Source: Hamadaea sp.
Lineage (GTDB): Bacteria > Actinomycetota > Actinomycetes > Mycobacteriales > Micromonosporaceae
Length of the DNA stretch: 33,374 nucleotides
Reading direction: 5' to 3'
Assembly: GCA_013361475.1 (NCBI GenBank)
Contig: JABFYB010000009.1
Location: 1 to 33,374, forward strand
The first letter of the stretch is position 1. Every line of letters begins with the position of its first letter. The notes below the pieces were generated by a model. It was not told the origin of the DNA and made no database searches. It saw only the letters and a program-made list of their open reading frames with translations. The position numbers and the translations under genes are program-made. Below are positions 14,696 through 23,264 of this stretch, in pieces.

Positions 14696-16030
14696 TTGCT
14701 GCCGCAGACCTCGCTCGCCCTCGACCAGCTGGTGGCCCACGCTCAGGCGGCCGGACGCGCGCCCTGTGTGGCCGCCGCCGTCGTGCGGGCCGGAGAGTTG
14801 GCCCATGTGGCCGGCGCCGGCACGGTCCTGGAGCGCCCGGCCGACGGCGCCTCGGTGGCGAACGTCCAGTTCCGGATCGGCTCGATCTCCAAGACGATGA
14901 CCGCCGTCCTGCTCCTCCAGCTGCGCGACCAAGGTCTGCTGTCCCTCGACGACCTGCTCTACCGGCACCTGCCGGGTACGCCGGTCGGCAGCAACGTGAC
15001 CCTCCGGCAACTGCTCGCGCACGCGGCCGGGCTGCAGCGGGAGCCGGACGGGGCCTGGTGGGAGCGCACCGACGGCGGTGACATCGACCAGCTGCTGGCC
15101 GCGCTGACCCCGGAGAAGCTGGCCCTGGCCCCACACCACGGCTACCACTACTCCAATCTCGCGTACGGGTTGCTCGGGGCGGTGCTGCACCGGGTCACCG
15201 GGCTCACCTGGGCCGAACTGCTCCAGCAGCGCCTGCTCACGCCGCTCGGGATGACCCGCACCAGCTACCACCCGGCCGATCCGTTCGCCCCCGGCTACGT
15301 CGTGCACCCGTGGCTGGACACGCTCCGCGAGGAGCCGCGCTCGGACACCGGTGCGATGGCCCCCGCCGGTCAGCTCTGGTCCACCCCGGTCGACCTGACG
15401 AAATGGGCGGCGTTCCTGGCCGATCCCGACCCGGCCGTCCTCGACCCGGCGACGCTGCGCGAGATGTGCGCGCCCGTGGTGATGAACGACCTCGACACCT
15501 GGAGCGGCGGGCACGGCCTCGGCATCGAGCTGTACCGCGAGGGCGACCGCGTATACGTCGGCCACGGCGGTTCGATGCCTGGCTACCTGGCCGCGCTCGT
15601 CGTCCACCGGCCGAGCCGCACCGGCGTGGTCGCCTACGCGAACGCGTACACGCTGCACGGGAAGTCGCTCGGCCGGCTCGCCTTCGACATGATGGCGACC
15701 GTCCTGGACGGCGAGCCGGAGCTGATCGCCCCGTGGCGGCCGGCCGCGCAGCCGCCCTCCGACGTGGCCGACCTGCTGGGCCGTTGGTGGTGGATGGGCC
15801 GGGAATACGAAGTCCGGCACGACGCGGCGACGGGCCAGCTCGTGCTCGTCTCGGTGACCCGGCCCCGGCCCGAGGTCCGCTTCCGGCCCGAGGGCAAGGA
15901 CACCTGGCGCGGGATCACCGGCGAACACGACGGCGAGATCCTGGCCGTCCTGCGGGGCGAGGACGGCGTACCGGGGGCGCTGGACATCGCGACGTTCGTC
16001 TTCCGCCGCGCGCCCTTGCTCGGCGACTGA
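14696..16030 (+). CDS. Beta-lactamase-family serine hydrolase (class C/EstB-like)
   Basis: A 444-residue serine hydrolase of the beta-lactamase/penicillin-binding-protein-like family. The nucleophile is in S63-I-S-K66, the second motif is Y152-S-N154, and the third is HGG within VGHGGSMPGY near residue 290. A C-terminal extension of about 100 residues (from LLGRWWWMG) resembles the accessory domain of esterase/peptidase members. There is no signal peptide, so it is probably cytoplasmic and an esterase or peptidase rather than a true beta-lactamase. The start is TTG with a good GGAGG 7 nt upstream. It diverges from the NfeD gene across a 176-bp spacer and stands alone. Confidence 0.88.
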   Translation: MLPQTSLALDQLVAHAQAAGRAPCVAAAVVRAGELAHVAGAGTVLERPADGASVANVQFRIGSISKTMTAVLLLQLRDQGLLSLDDLLYRHLPGTPVGSNVTLRQLLAHAAGLQREPDGAWWERTDGGDIDQLLAALTPEKLALAPHHGYHYSNLAYGLLGAVLHRVTGLTWAELLQQRLLTPLGMTRTSYHPADPFAPGYVVHPWLDTLREEPRSDTGAMAPAGQLWSTPVDLTKWAAFLADPDPAVLDPATLREMCAPVVMNDLDTWSGGHGLGIELYREGDRVYVGHGGSMPGYLAALVVHRPSRTGVVAYANAYTLHGKSLGRLAFDMMATVLDGEPELIAPWRPAAQPPSDVADLLGRWWWMGREYEVRHDAATGQLVLVSVTRPRPEVRFRPEGKDTWRGITGEHDGEILAVLRGEDGVPGALDIATFVFRRAPLLGD

Positions 16031-16091
16031 CTTGATCACCCGCTTACGGAGTCGATCAGGGCCGCAGGGACACGACACACCGTTGATCAAG
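16031..16091. repeat. GATC-rich inverted repeat at a convergent junction
   Basis: Arms CTTGATCA (16031-16038) and TGATCAAG (16084-16091) pair over 8 bp, and two more GATC sites lie between or just after them. It begins immediately after the serine hydrolase stop and precedes the convergent DUF3097 gene, so it may be a transcription end signal. Confidence 0.5.
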
Positions 16092-16127
16092 GCCGATAGT
16101 TCATGATCGCGCGGAAAGGGGCGGGGG

Positions 16128-16937
16128 TTAGTCGGGCGGGGTGGTGACGAAGTCGATGAGGCGCTCGACCGCCCCGATCAGCGGCGTCTCCAGGTCGCGG
16201 TAACTGTTCACCCGGCTCAGGATCAGCCGCCACAGGTCCGCGGGCTCGGCCACGCCGAGCGCCGCGCACACCCCCTCTTTCCACGGGATGCCGCGTGGCA
16301 CCTGCGGCCACGCGGCGATGCCCACCGCCGCCGGCTTCACGGCCTGCCACACGTCCACATAGGGATGCCCGGTCACGAGCACGTGGGGGTCGGTCACCGC
16401 GGCCACGATGCGGCTCTCCTTGCTCCCGGCCACCAGATGATCCACTAGTACGCCGAGCCGGGCGTCCGGCCCCGGGGAGAACTCGGCGACCCGGCGCCGC
16501 AGGTCGTCCACGCCGTCGAGGGGTTCCACCACGACGCCCTCCACTCGCAGGTCGTCGCCCCAGACGCGTTCGACCAGGGCGGCGTCGTGCAGTCCCTCGA
16601 CCCAGATCCGGCCCGCCCGGGCCACCCGGGCCCGCTGCGGTCCCACCGCGACGGAGCCCGACGCGGTCAGCTTGAGCCCGGTGTCGGCAGTGGACCGCGC
16701 CGGGCGGGTGAGCGTGACGATGACCCCGTCGAGCCGGAACGCGGCCGGTTCCAACGGGAACAGCCGCCGGTTGCCGTGGCGGTCCTCCAGGACGACGGCC
16801 TGACCCTCGAAGCCGACGACGGCTCCGCAGAAGCCGGAGTCGGCGTCCTCCACGACCATCTCCGGTTCGGCCTCGTGCACCGGGATCTCCCGCCGGGGGC
16901 GTCGGCCCCCGGCGAGTACGTCGTCATAGCGTCCCAC
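16128..16937 (-). CDS. DUF3097 family protein, Toprim-like
   Basis: A 269-residue protein resembling the actinobacterial DUF3097 family. The N-terminal part (VLAGGRRPRREIPVHE, then a small beta-rich segment) precedes a central region with Toprim-like signatures: VEGLHDAALVE near 113-123 and LGVLVDHLVAGSKESRIV near 160-178, matching the E-G-x-x-D and D-x-D/H spacing of that fold. The C-terminus ends in a helical region. GTG start, which gives the family-like opening GRYDDVLAGG. It lies 11 bp downstream of a permease-like gene on the same strand. A nucleic-acid role is only suggested by the Toprim resemblance. Confidence 0.75.
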   Translation of the reverse strand: MGRYDDVLAGGRRPRREIPVHEAEPEMVVEDADSGFCGAVVGFEGQAVVLEDRHGNRRLFPLEPAAFRLDGVIVTLTRPARSTADTGLKLTASGSVAVGPQRARVARAGRIWVEGLHDAALVERVWGDDLRVEGVVVEPLDGVDDLRRRVAEFSPGPDARLGVLVDHLVAGSKESRIVAAVTDPHVLVTGHPYVDVWQAVKPAAVGIAAWPQVPRGIPWKEGVCAALGVAEPADLWRLILSRVNSYRDLETPLIGAVERLIDFVTTPPD

Positions 16938-16948
16938 GAGGGGTCATG

Positions 16949-18496
16949 CTACTGGGGCTGATCTTCCGGTCCGGTGTGCAGCGCCAGCCGGTCGAGCACG
17001 AAAACGCCGACCACGGCGATCGCGGCCGCCGTCAGCAGGTAGCCCGGGATCGGATAGAGCCAGCCGACCAGCGACTCGGCGCCGAAGCTGTACGCGAAGC
17101 CCCGGCTGACCGCCAGGTACGGCATCGTGCCGTTCCCGGGGTCGGTGACCGAGATCAGCGACCAGATCACGTCGTTGGCCTGCACGACCCAGGTCACCAG
17201 CGCGACCAGGGCCACCACCGGAGCCGCCGTACGCCACGACCGGGCCGGACTGTCCTGTGTGGTCAAACCGCGGAACAGCACCGCACTCAGCACCAACGCC
17301 GGGATGTTCAGCGACGACGGCGGAATCGCCCGCAGGAAGGCGAACAGGAAGTTGTCGCTGTCGTGCCGCCACAGATGCTGGAACGCGTCCACCATGGTGA
17401 CGCCGAGCCCGGTGAACAGCCACGGCGCGAACGGCAGAAGCAGCAGGTGACTGTTGCGGCCCAACGGGCGCAGCGCGCCGATGCCGAAGCCGGCCAGCAC
17501 CGCCGCGCCGACTCCGACGACCGTCGAGATCAGCGTCGGTCCCCAGCTGAGCAGCCACGGTTCGAAGGGGCCGTCGGGCAGCCGGCCGAAGTCGGCCAGA
17601 TCGAGCAGCCAGGGCAGCAGGCCCACGATCCCGACCAGCAGCGCTCCCCCGCCCACCACCAAGGTGATCGCGAGGAAACCCGGGTTCCCCGCCGGTTCGG
17701 GCTGCTCCACGCGTACCAGCCGGGCTTGGGCGAAGACCACCGCGGCCGTGACCGCCACACCGAGCAGGGCGAGCACGAGCAGCAGGACGACCGAACCCGC
17801 CGCCGACACGCCGAGGTTGCCCAGCCGGAACGCGCTGTTGTAGATGCCGAGCACGGGCGGCGCGTCCTCGCGCCGGGTGGCGATCAGCAGCGGCGCGGCC
17901 AGGGACTGCAGCGTTACCGCGAGCGTGGCGCCGACCAGGACCAGCGCGGCCAGACCGGCGGCGAGCCCACGCTTGCGCGCGGACCGGAAGACCAGCAGGT
18001 ACGCCGCCGCGCCGACGCCGACGAGCAAGCCGAACGTCGCGAGCAGCACCACGACGGCGTAGCCCGGCTCCACGTCGGGGAAGGCGTTGACCTCCCGCCG
18101 GGAGATCGCGAGCTGCCACGCCGACGCGATGGCGACCGACGAGAGGGCGGCCACCGGCAGCGCGAACCCGATCCAGACGAGGCGGCGGCCGACACGCCCG
18201 GCGCGATTCGCGAAGTACGCGAGCCCGCCGCCGCCCACCACCGCCACCGCGCCGGTCGCCAGACCGAGTCCGATCGCGAGGAAAGTGCCCCCGCCGAACA
18301 TCGTGTCGAGGCGGCCGTAGTTGTCGAGGCCGACGAAATCGCCGCCCTCCCGGAAGAAAACGGTGCGGTGCAGGCTCGTCCACAGCAGCCGCACGGTCGG
18401 CACCACATATCCGGAGCAGAGCATGAGGACTGCGGGGACCGCGAAGAGCAAGCCGAGCAAAGGGGTACGCCGCACCGGCGTCGGGGTGTCTACCAC
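16949..18496 (-). CDS. Orphan double-length ABC permease-like membrane protein
   Basis: A 515-residue integral membrane protein with about 12 hydrophobic segments. The first 60 residues look like a MalF-type permease N-terminus (SGYVVPTVRLLWTSL, then FVGLDNYGRL). The second half resembles the end of a MalG-type permease (SVTDPGNGTMPYLAVSRGFA, then a final membrane segment), as if two permease halves were joined. I see no canonical EAA loop in either half and no ATPase or binding protein nearby. GTG start; the ribosome site is poor. Alternatives are a degenerate sugar permease or an unrelated transporter. The 57-bp gap to the divergent gene upstream must hold both promoters. Confidence 0.6.
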   Translation of the reverse strand: MVDTPTPVRRTPLLGLLFAVPAVLMLCSGYVVPTVRLLWTSLHRTVFFREGGDFVGLDNYGRLDTMFGGGTFLAIGLGLATGAVAVVGGGGLAYFANRAGRVGRRLVWIGFALPVAALSSVAIASAWQLAISRREVNAFPDVEPGYAVVVLLATFGLLVGVGAAAYLLVFRSARKRGLAAGLAALVLVGATLAVTLQSLAAPLLIATRREDAPPVLGIYNSAFRLGNLGVSAAGSVVLLLVLALLGVAVTAAVVFAQARLVRVEQPEPAGNPGFLAITLVVGGGALLVGIVGLLPWLLDLADFGRLPDGPFEPWLLSWGPTLISTVVGVGAAVLAGFGIGALRPLGRNSHLLLLPFAPWLFTGLGVTMVDAFQHLWRHDSDNFLFAFLRAIPPSSLNIPALVLSAVLFRGLTTQDSPARSWRTAAPVVALVALVTWVVQANDVIWSLISVTDPGNGTMPYLAVSRGFAYSFGAESLVGWLYPIPGYLLTAAAIAVVGVFVLDRLALHTGPEDQPQ

Positions 18497-18553
18497 GGAG
18501 CCACATCGTAGGTGATATCTGTCCGCGGCGGTGAGGGGCGTATTCTGAGCAGC

Positions 18554-19348
18554 ATGTCTGCTGCGGCGCACTCGGTGGCCCTCGCCGAACGCCGCTCGGC
18601 CCGCTTCGTCGCGTGGTGCCGAGCCTGGCGCGCGGGCCTCACTTCGTTCGACGACGCGATCGACGCGATCGAGTCGCCGCCTGACGGCGCGGCCGAGGAG
18701 CATGTCGCGACGGATCTCCCGGGCACCTGGTCCGACCTCCCACTACGCGAGGCGCTCCCGCATCTGCGGCAGTTGCACCCGGACGAGATCCGGCTGACCC
18801 TGCCCGCGCCGGGCGACCCCGACGGGCTGGGCCCGGGCGAGTTCACCGGGGCCGCCCTGACCGCCGGGGAAGGCGTACTGGCCGGGGTGCTGGGCTTGGC
18901 GCCGCAGACCCAGGAACACGTCTCGGGCTCCGGCGACGTGTTCCTGACGGTGCGGTGGACGGCGTACCGGCTGCCGCCGATGCCGGCCGGCGGTCCGAAG
19001 CCGACAGTCCGGCAGGCCGAAAGCGAGCTCTCGCTGGCCGTTCAGGACACCACCGCGAAACTGGCCAAACTCGACGTCGCCCGCTGGCGGCCGGAGTTGG
19101 CCGGGGCGATCAGCGCCCTGCGGCGTCCGACCGAGGCCGACCTGCCCCCGGGCTACGACGTCCCGGCCCGGCGGCTCTACGCGCGGGCGCTGCTGCTGGA
19201 GCGTGTCCTGATCCTGGCCGGGCAGGAGGCGCCGGGCGGTGCGCTGAACAGTTTCGAGGCCCAGCAACGGGACGAGGCGTTGCGGCCGCTGGCCACCGCC
19301 TGCCGGCGGGGCGTCGCGGCCGCGATCAACTCCGACCTGGTGCTCTAG
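18554..19348 (+). CDS. Conserved-looking protein of unknown function
   Basis: A 264-residue soluble protein with no signal peptide, membrane segment or motif I recognise. It is Ala/Leu/Arg-rich and largely helical in appearance, with a central part (GEGVLAGVLGLAPQTQEHVSGSG) and a helical C-terminal third. Base composition and codon use match neighbouring genes, which supports it being real. The ATG lacks a well-spaced ribosome site; GAGGGG lies about 15 nt upstream. It is divergent from the permease-like gene and convergent with the phosphatase gene, only 7 bp away. Confidence 0.7.
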   Translation: MSAAAHSVALAERRSARFVAWCRAWRAGLTSFDDAIDAIESPPDGAAEEHVATDLPGTWSDLPLREALPHLRQLHPDEIRLTLPAPGDPDGLGPGEFTGAALTAGEGVLAGVLGLAPQTQEHVSGSGDVFLTVRWTAYRLPPMPAGGPKPTVRQAESELSLAVQDTTAKLAKLDVARWRPELAGAISALRRPTEADLPPGYDVPARRLYARALLLERVLILAGQEAPGGALNSFEAQQRDEALRPLATACRRGVAAAINSDLVL

Positions 19349-19355
19349 CCCGTGC

Positions 19356-20135
19356 TCAGATCTCGGCGATGAGGTCGGCGACCGAGTTGACCACACGTGA
19401 GGGACGGAACGGGTAGCGCTCCATGTCCTCCTTGGTGCTGATGCCGGTCAGCACCAGGAACGTCTGAAGGCCCGCCTCCAGTCCACACAGGACGTCCGTG
19501 TCCATCCGGTCGCCGATCATCGCCGCCGACTCCGAGTGCGCGCCGATCTGGTTGAGCGCCGAGCGCATCATCATCGGATTGGGCTTGCCCACGAAGTAGG
19601 GCTCGATCCCGGTCGCCTTCGTGACGAGCGCGGCGACCGAACCCGCGGCCGGCAACGCGCCCTCGTTCGACGGGCCGGTCGCGTCGGGGTTGGTGCAGAT
19701 GAACCGCGACCCGTTGTTGATCAGGCGGATCATCATCGTGATCGCCTCGAAGCTGTAGTTACGCGTCTCACCCAGCACGACGTAGTCCGGCTTGTAGTCG
19801 GTGAGGATGTAGCCGGCGTTGTGCATCGCCGTCGTCAGGCCCGCCTCACCGATCACGTACGCCGTCCCACCCGGCCGCTGATCGGCCAGGAACTGCGCGG
19901 TGGCCAGCGCCGACGTCCAGATCGCGTCCTCCGGCAGGTCGAAGCCGAGCCGGGTCAGCCGGGCGTGCAGATCCCGGGGCGTGTAGATCGAGTTGTTCGT
20001 CAGGACGAGGAACGGCTTACCGGAGGCGCGCAGCCGTCCGATGAACTCGGTCGCTCCGGGCACCGGCACACCCTCGTGCACGAGCACGCCGTCCATGTCG
20101 GTCAGCCAGCTCTCGATCGGCTTCCGCTCGGTCAT
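19356..20135 (-). CDS. HAD-IIA sugar-phosphatase-like protein (NagD type)
   Basis: A 259-residue HAD hydrolase. Motif I is D13-M-D15-GVL, motif II is LTNNS, the motif III Lys is in VGKPNP, and motif IV is GDRMDTD. The C2-type cap between motifs II and III puts it in the NagD/4-nitrophenylphosphatase group, which dephosphorylates nucleotides or sugar phosphates. ATG start with AGGTG 7 nt upstream. It lies 10 bp after the ferrochelatase gene and is probably the last gene of the fabG-inhA-cpfC operon. The physiological substrate is unknown. Confidence 0.88.
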   Translation of the reverse strand: MTERKPIESWLTDMDGVLVHEGVPVPGATEFIGRLRASGKPFLVLTNNSIYTPRDLHARLTRLGFDLPEDAIWTSALATAQFLADQRPGGTAYVIGEAGLTTAMHNAGYILTDYKPDYVVLGETRNYSFEAITMMIRLINNGSRFICTNPDATGPSNEGALPAAGSVAALVTKATGIEPYFVGKPNPMMMRSALNQIGAHSESAAMIGDRMDTDVLCGLEAGLQTFLVLTGISTKEDMERYPFRPSRVVNSVADLIAEI

Positions 20136-20145
20136 CCGCCCACAC

Positions 20146-21174
20146 CTATCCGCGCCTCGCGGGCGCCGGACAGCAGCCGGCCCCGCACGTCTGTATGGGC
20201 GAAAGCCTACCGAGCCCGGGTGTCGGCCGTGTGTCGGACCGTGCGGTTGAGTGATCGGACATCGCCTCACGCACCAGATCCGTGATCATCCTCACGAAGC
20301 GGGGATCGGTGCCCGGAGTCGCCGCGCGGGCGTACGCCAGACCCAGGTCGGCCGCGGTCGCGGCGGCCTCGTTGTCGAGGTCCCAGATGACCTCGAGATG
20401 GTCGGAGACGAACCCGATCGGGCTCACCACCACGGCCTTCTCCGGGACGGTACGCAAGTGGTCGTTTACGTCCGGCTCGAGCCACGGCACCTGGGGCGGG
20501 CCAGACCGGGACTGCCAGACGAGATCCCAGGCGAGTTCGGGCGCGGCGCGCTCGGCGACGAGGCGGGCCACCTCGCGCAGCTGCGCCTCATAGAGGCCGC
20601 CCTGTGGCCCCGCCGTACGCGCCATCGACAGCGGGATCGAATGCGCCGTGAAGACGATCCGGGCCGGACCCGGACCCACCTTCGCCAGCGCCGCCTTGAC
20701 GGCGTCCACGTGCGGCTCGACGAACCCGGGACGGTCGTAGAAGTGCGGCAGCTTGACGACCTCGGGCGCGCCCGGACCCACCTTGGCCCGGGCCGCCGCG
20801 ATGTCCTCCAGATACTGCCGGCACGACGAATACCCGGCGTACGCACTGGTGGCGAGGCCGACCGCGAACTCGACGCCGTCGTCACGCATCTGCGCGAGAG
20901 TGTCGGCGAGCATCGGCCGCCAGTTGCGGTTGCCCCAGTAGAGGGGCAGGCCGACGCCCTGATCCCGGAAGTCGGCCTCGATCGCCCGCAGCAGCGCGCG
21001 GTTCTGCTCGTTGATCGGCGAGACGCCCCCGAAATGCTGGTAATGCTCGGCGACCTCGAGCAGCCGCTCCTCCGGAACACCGCGCCCGGCGGTCACGTTG
21101 CGCAGGAACGGCATCACGTCGTCGGGGCCTTCCGGCCCGCCGAACGACAGCAGCAAAAAGGCGTCTACTGGCAC
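20146..21174 (-). CDS. cpfC: Coproporphyrin ferrochelatase with [2Fe-2S] cysteines
   Basis: A 342-residue ferrochelatase that inserts Fe2+ into coproporphyrin III in the coproporphyrin-dependent heme pathway used by actinobacteria. The metal-site His is in FTAHSIP (H178) and the acidic partner in SDHLEV (E261). Four cysteines fit the iron-sulfur cluster of actinobacterial enzymes: C118 in YSSCRQ and C330, C334, C335 in the C-terminal TCGAGCC. GTG start with a weak ribosome site. It is 9 bp downstream of inhA, the same order as mycobacterial fabG1-inhA-hemZ. Older annotations would call it hemH. Confidence 0.93.
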   Translation of the reverse strand: MPVDAFLLLSFGGPEGPDDVMPFLRNVTAGRGVPEERLLEVAEHYQHFGGVSPINEQNRALLRAIEADFRDQGVGLPLYWGNRNWRPMLADTLAQMRDDGVEFAVGLATSAYAGYSSCRQYLEDIAAARAKVGPGAPEVVKLPHFYDRPGFVEPHVDAVKAALAKVGPGPARIVFTAHSIPLSMARTAGPQGGLYEAQLREVARLVAERAAPELAWDLVWQSRSGPPQVPWLEPDVNDHLRTVPEKAVVVSPIGFVSDHLEVIWDLDNEAAATAADLGLAYARAATPGTDPRFVRMITDLVREAMSDHSTARSDTRPTPGLGRLSPIQTCGAGCCPAPARRG

Positions 21175-21183
21175 GAAGCCAGA

Positions 21184-21945
21184 CTAGCCAGCCATGGCAT
21201 GGTAGCCACCGTCGACGTGGACGATCTCACCCGTGGTGGCCGGGAACCAGTCCGACAGCAGCGCGACGACGGCCTTGGCGGCGGGCTCGGCGTTGGTCAG
21301 CTCCCAGCCGAGCGGAGCCCGGTTGGCCCACGACTCCTCGAACTTCTCGAAGCCCGGGATCGACTTGGCGGCCATGCTGCGCAGCGGCCCGGCCGAGACG
21401 AGGTTGCTGCGGATGCCCTGCGGGCCGAGGTACTGCGCGAGATAGCGGCTCGCCGACTCCAGCCCGGCCTTGGCCACGCCCATCCAGTCATAGACCGGGT
21501 ACGCCACCGTCGCGTCGAAGGTGAGGCCGACGATCGAGGAACCCCGGTGCATCAACGGAAGCAGGGCGGTGGCGAGCGACTTGTAGGAGTACGTCGAGGC
21601 GTGCACCGCCGCGGCCACGTCCTCCCACTTCGTCTCCAGGAAGTTGCCGCCGAGCGCGGTCTGCGGGGCGAACCCGATCGAGTGCACGACGCCGTCGAGG
21701 GTCGGCAGGTGCTCGCGTACCTTGTCGGCGATGCCGGCGAGTTCGTCGGCGTTGGTCACGTCGAGCGGGATCACCGGGGCCTCCTTCGGCAGCCGCTTGG
21801 CGATCCGCTCCACGAGCGTCGGCCGCGGGTACGCCGTCAGCACGATCTCCGCGCCCTGCTCCTGCGCCACCCGCGCCACGCTGAACGCGATGGACTGATC
21901 GGTGATGACGCCGGTGACCAGGATCTTCTTGCCTTCGAGCAGCAC
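21184..21945 (-). CDS. inhA: Enoyl-[acyl-carrier-protein] reductase (NADH), InhA/FabI type
   Basis: A 253-residue short-chain dehydrogenase-fold enzyme that reduces enoyl-ACP in the last step of each fatty-acid elongation cycle. The glycine-rich start is modified as in InhA/FabI (TGVITDQSIAF). The catalytic pair is Y152 and K159 in VYDWMGVAKAG. The triclosan/isoniazid-region stretch SIGFAPQ is present. GTG start with GGGGAG 5 nt upstream; the in-frame extension upstream is unlikely because it overlaps the fabG end. It lies 31 bp after fabG, forming the FAS-II reductase pair. Whether it makes long mycolate-type chains cannot be judged here. Confidence 0.93.
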   Translation of the reverse strand: MLLEGKKILVTGVITDQSIAFSVARVAQEQGAEIVLTAYPRPTLVERIAKRLPKEAPVIPLDVTNADELAGIADKVREHLPTLDGVVHSIGFAPQTALGGNFLETKWEDVAAAVHASTYSYKSLATALLPLMHRGSSIVGLTFDATVAYPVYDWMGVAKAGLESASRYLAQYLGPQGIRSNLVSAGPLRSMAAKSIPGFEKFEESWANRAPLGWELTNAEPAAKAVVALLSDWFPATTGEIVHVDGGYHAMAG

Positions 21946-21976
21946 GCTGTCTCCCCTTGTTCGTCGGGACGGTTGG

Positions 21977-22699
<723 letters not shown>

Positions 22700-22780
22700 C
22701 TAGTGCGAGTTCGATGAGCTTCCGCGATGAGCCTAGAGGTCGCCGAACGGGACGCCGTGGCGAGGGCGACGCAGAAAACC

Positions 22781-22799
22781 ACCTACAGATCTTGTAGGT
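22781..22799. promoter_or_regulatory. Candidate operator in the fabG-inhA promoter region
   Basis: Perfect 7-bp arms ACCTACA and TGTAGGT with a 5-bp centre. On the minus strand it lies between a weak -35 (TTGTGG) and a weak -10 (TAGGTG), the classic place for a repressor or activator site in front of fabG. The regulator is not identified in this window. Confidence 0.5.
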
Positions 22800-22876
22800 T
22801 TCCCACAACATGCCTGAGGGGCCCAGGCCCGCCCGTCCGGTCGGGTGATCTTTGCGGCGAGTCGGGTGACCCAAGT

Positions 22877-22905
22877 GGAACCGGCGCCGAGACAGGAGCT
22901 ATCAT
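22877..22905 (+). promoter_or_regulatory. Candidate promoter of the small-ORF region
   Basis: TATCAT (22900-22905) is a good -10 hexamer. Exactly 17 nt upstream is GGAACC, which resembles the -35 of ECF sigma factors rather than TTGACA. The combination is unusual, so either an ECF-type or a -35-poor housekeeping promoter is possible. It faces the short reading frames downstream. Confidence 0.4.
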
Positions 22906-22977
22906 CTGCGGCGGGACTTTCGTCCGTTTCCGACAAGGACGCGCCCTTCGGCGCCCGGCCTACAGGAGGTGATCGCT

Positions 22978-23028
22978 GTGCGAAATAGCGATCCTTCCAG
23001 TCGTGGCTGGGCCGCCTTCCGCGGATAA
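22978..23028 (+). CDS. 16-codon short ORF with a very strong ribosome site
   Basis: A GTG is preceded at 8 nt by AGGAGG within AGGAGGTGATC, complementary to the 3' end of 16S rRNA over 11 bases. The frame encodes VRNSDPSSRGWAAFRG and stops at TAA. Codons are less GC-biased than in neighbouring genes. An in-frame GTG three codons earlier lies inside the ribosome site. The likely reading is a leader peptide controlling what follows. Confidence 0.45.
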   Translation: MRNSDPSSRGWAAFRG

Positions 23029-23116
23029 CTCCGCGCCTCGCGCCCGCCCGCCCCGCACCCGCTCCGCCGCTCGGCGGGGCTACCTGTGTGCTGGCCGGGC
23101 CTTCGTCCAGCCATGA
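23003..23116 (+). CDS. Possible 37-residue short ORF, overlaps neighbours
   Basis: In another frame, a GTG starts a Pro/Arg-rich 37-residue frame (opening VAGPPSADN, ending GRAFVQP). It overlaps the end of the first short ORF, and its TGA overlaps the next ATG (ATGA). It has no ribosome site of its own. Translation would need re-initiation or a frameshift from the first ORF. It may simply be an open frame in GC-rich RNA. Confidence 0.2.
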   Translation: MAGPPSADNSAPRARPPRTRSAARRGYLCAGRAFVQP

Positions 23117-23187
23117 CGTTCAGCGGCCTGCTTCGCGCAGGTAACCCGTTCTGTGTCCGACCCGGAACCCGCTGGAGTCCACCATGA
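23113..23187 (+). CDS. Possible 24-residue short ORF
   Basis: An ATG overlapping the previous stop begins MTFSGLLRAG and runs to RWSPP, with TGA overlapping the start of the membrane peptide (ATGA). No Shine-Dalgarno sequence is evident. A CCTGC-TTCGC-GCAGG hairpin lies inside the frame. It is reported because of the two ATGA overlaps, but chance is possible. Confidence 0.25.
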   Translation: MTFSGLLRAGNPFCVRPGTRWSPP

Positions 23188-23264
23188 GCCGATTCCTCGC
23201 ACCACTCGGATTCACCCTCGCCTGCCTCTGGGTATTCACCCTCTTCGTCCTTGCATCCCGATAG
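23184..23264 (+). CDS. 26-residue single-pass membrane peptide
   Basis: ATG with GGAG 6 nt upstream encodes a small hydrophobic peptide: MSRFLAPLGF, then a Leu/Val/Phe-rich helix with one Cys and one Trp, ending FVLASR. About 20 residues could span the membrane, with a short basic residue at each end. Its TAG stop is also the first part of a 100-nt hairpin. The combination of ribosome site, hydrophobic pattern and terminator-like structure supports a real small gene. Toxin-like, regulatory or structural roles are all open. Confidence 0.5.
   Translation: MSRFLAPLGFTLACLWVFTLFVLASR

Noticed and set aside
16946-18511. A 521-codon plus-strand frame opposite the permease-like gene
   Set aside because: Low-complexity Arg/Gln/Glu/His composition and exact overlap with a hydrophobic, membrane-like frame on the other strand mark it as a shadow.
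22961-22974. AGGAGGTGATC as a possible rRNA-related fragment
   Set aside because: It is the complement of the 16S 3' tail, not rRNA itself, no rRNA sequence flanks it, and a start codon follows at the right spacing; it is a ribosome binding site.
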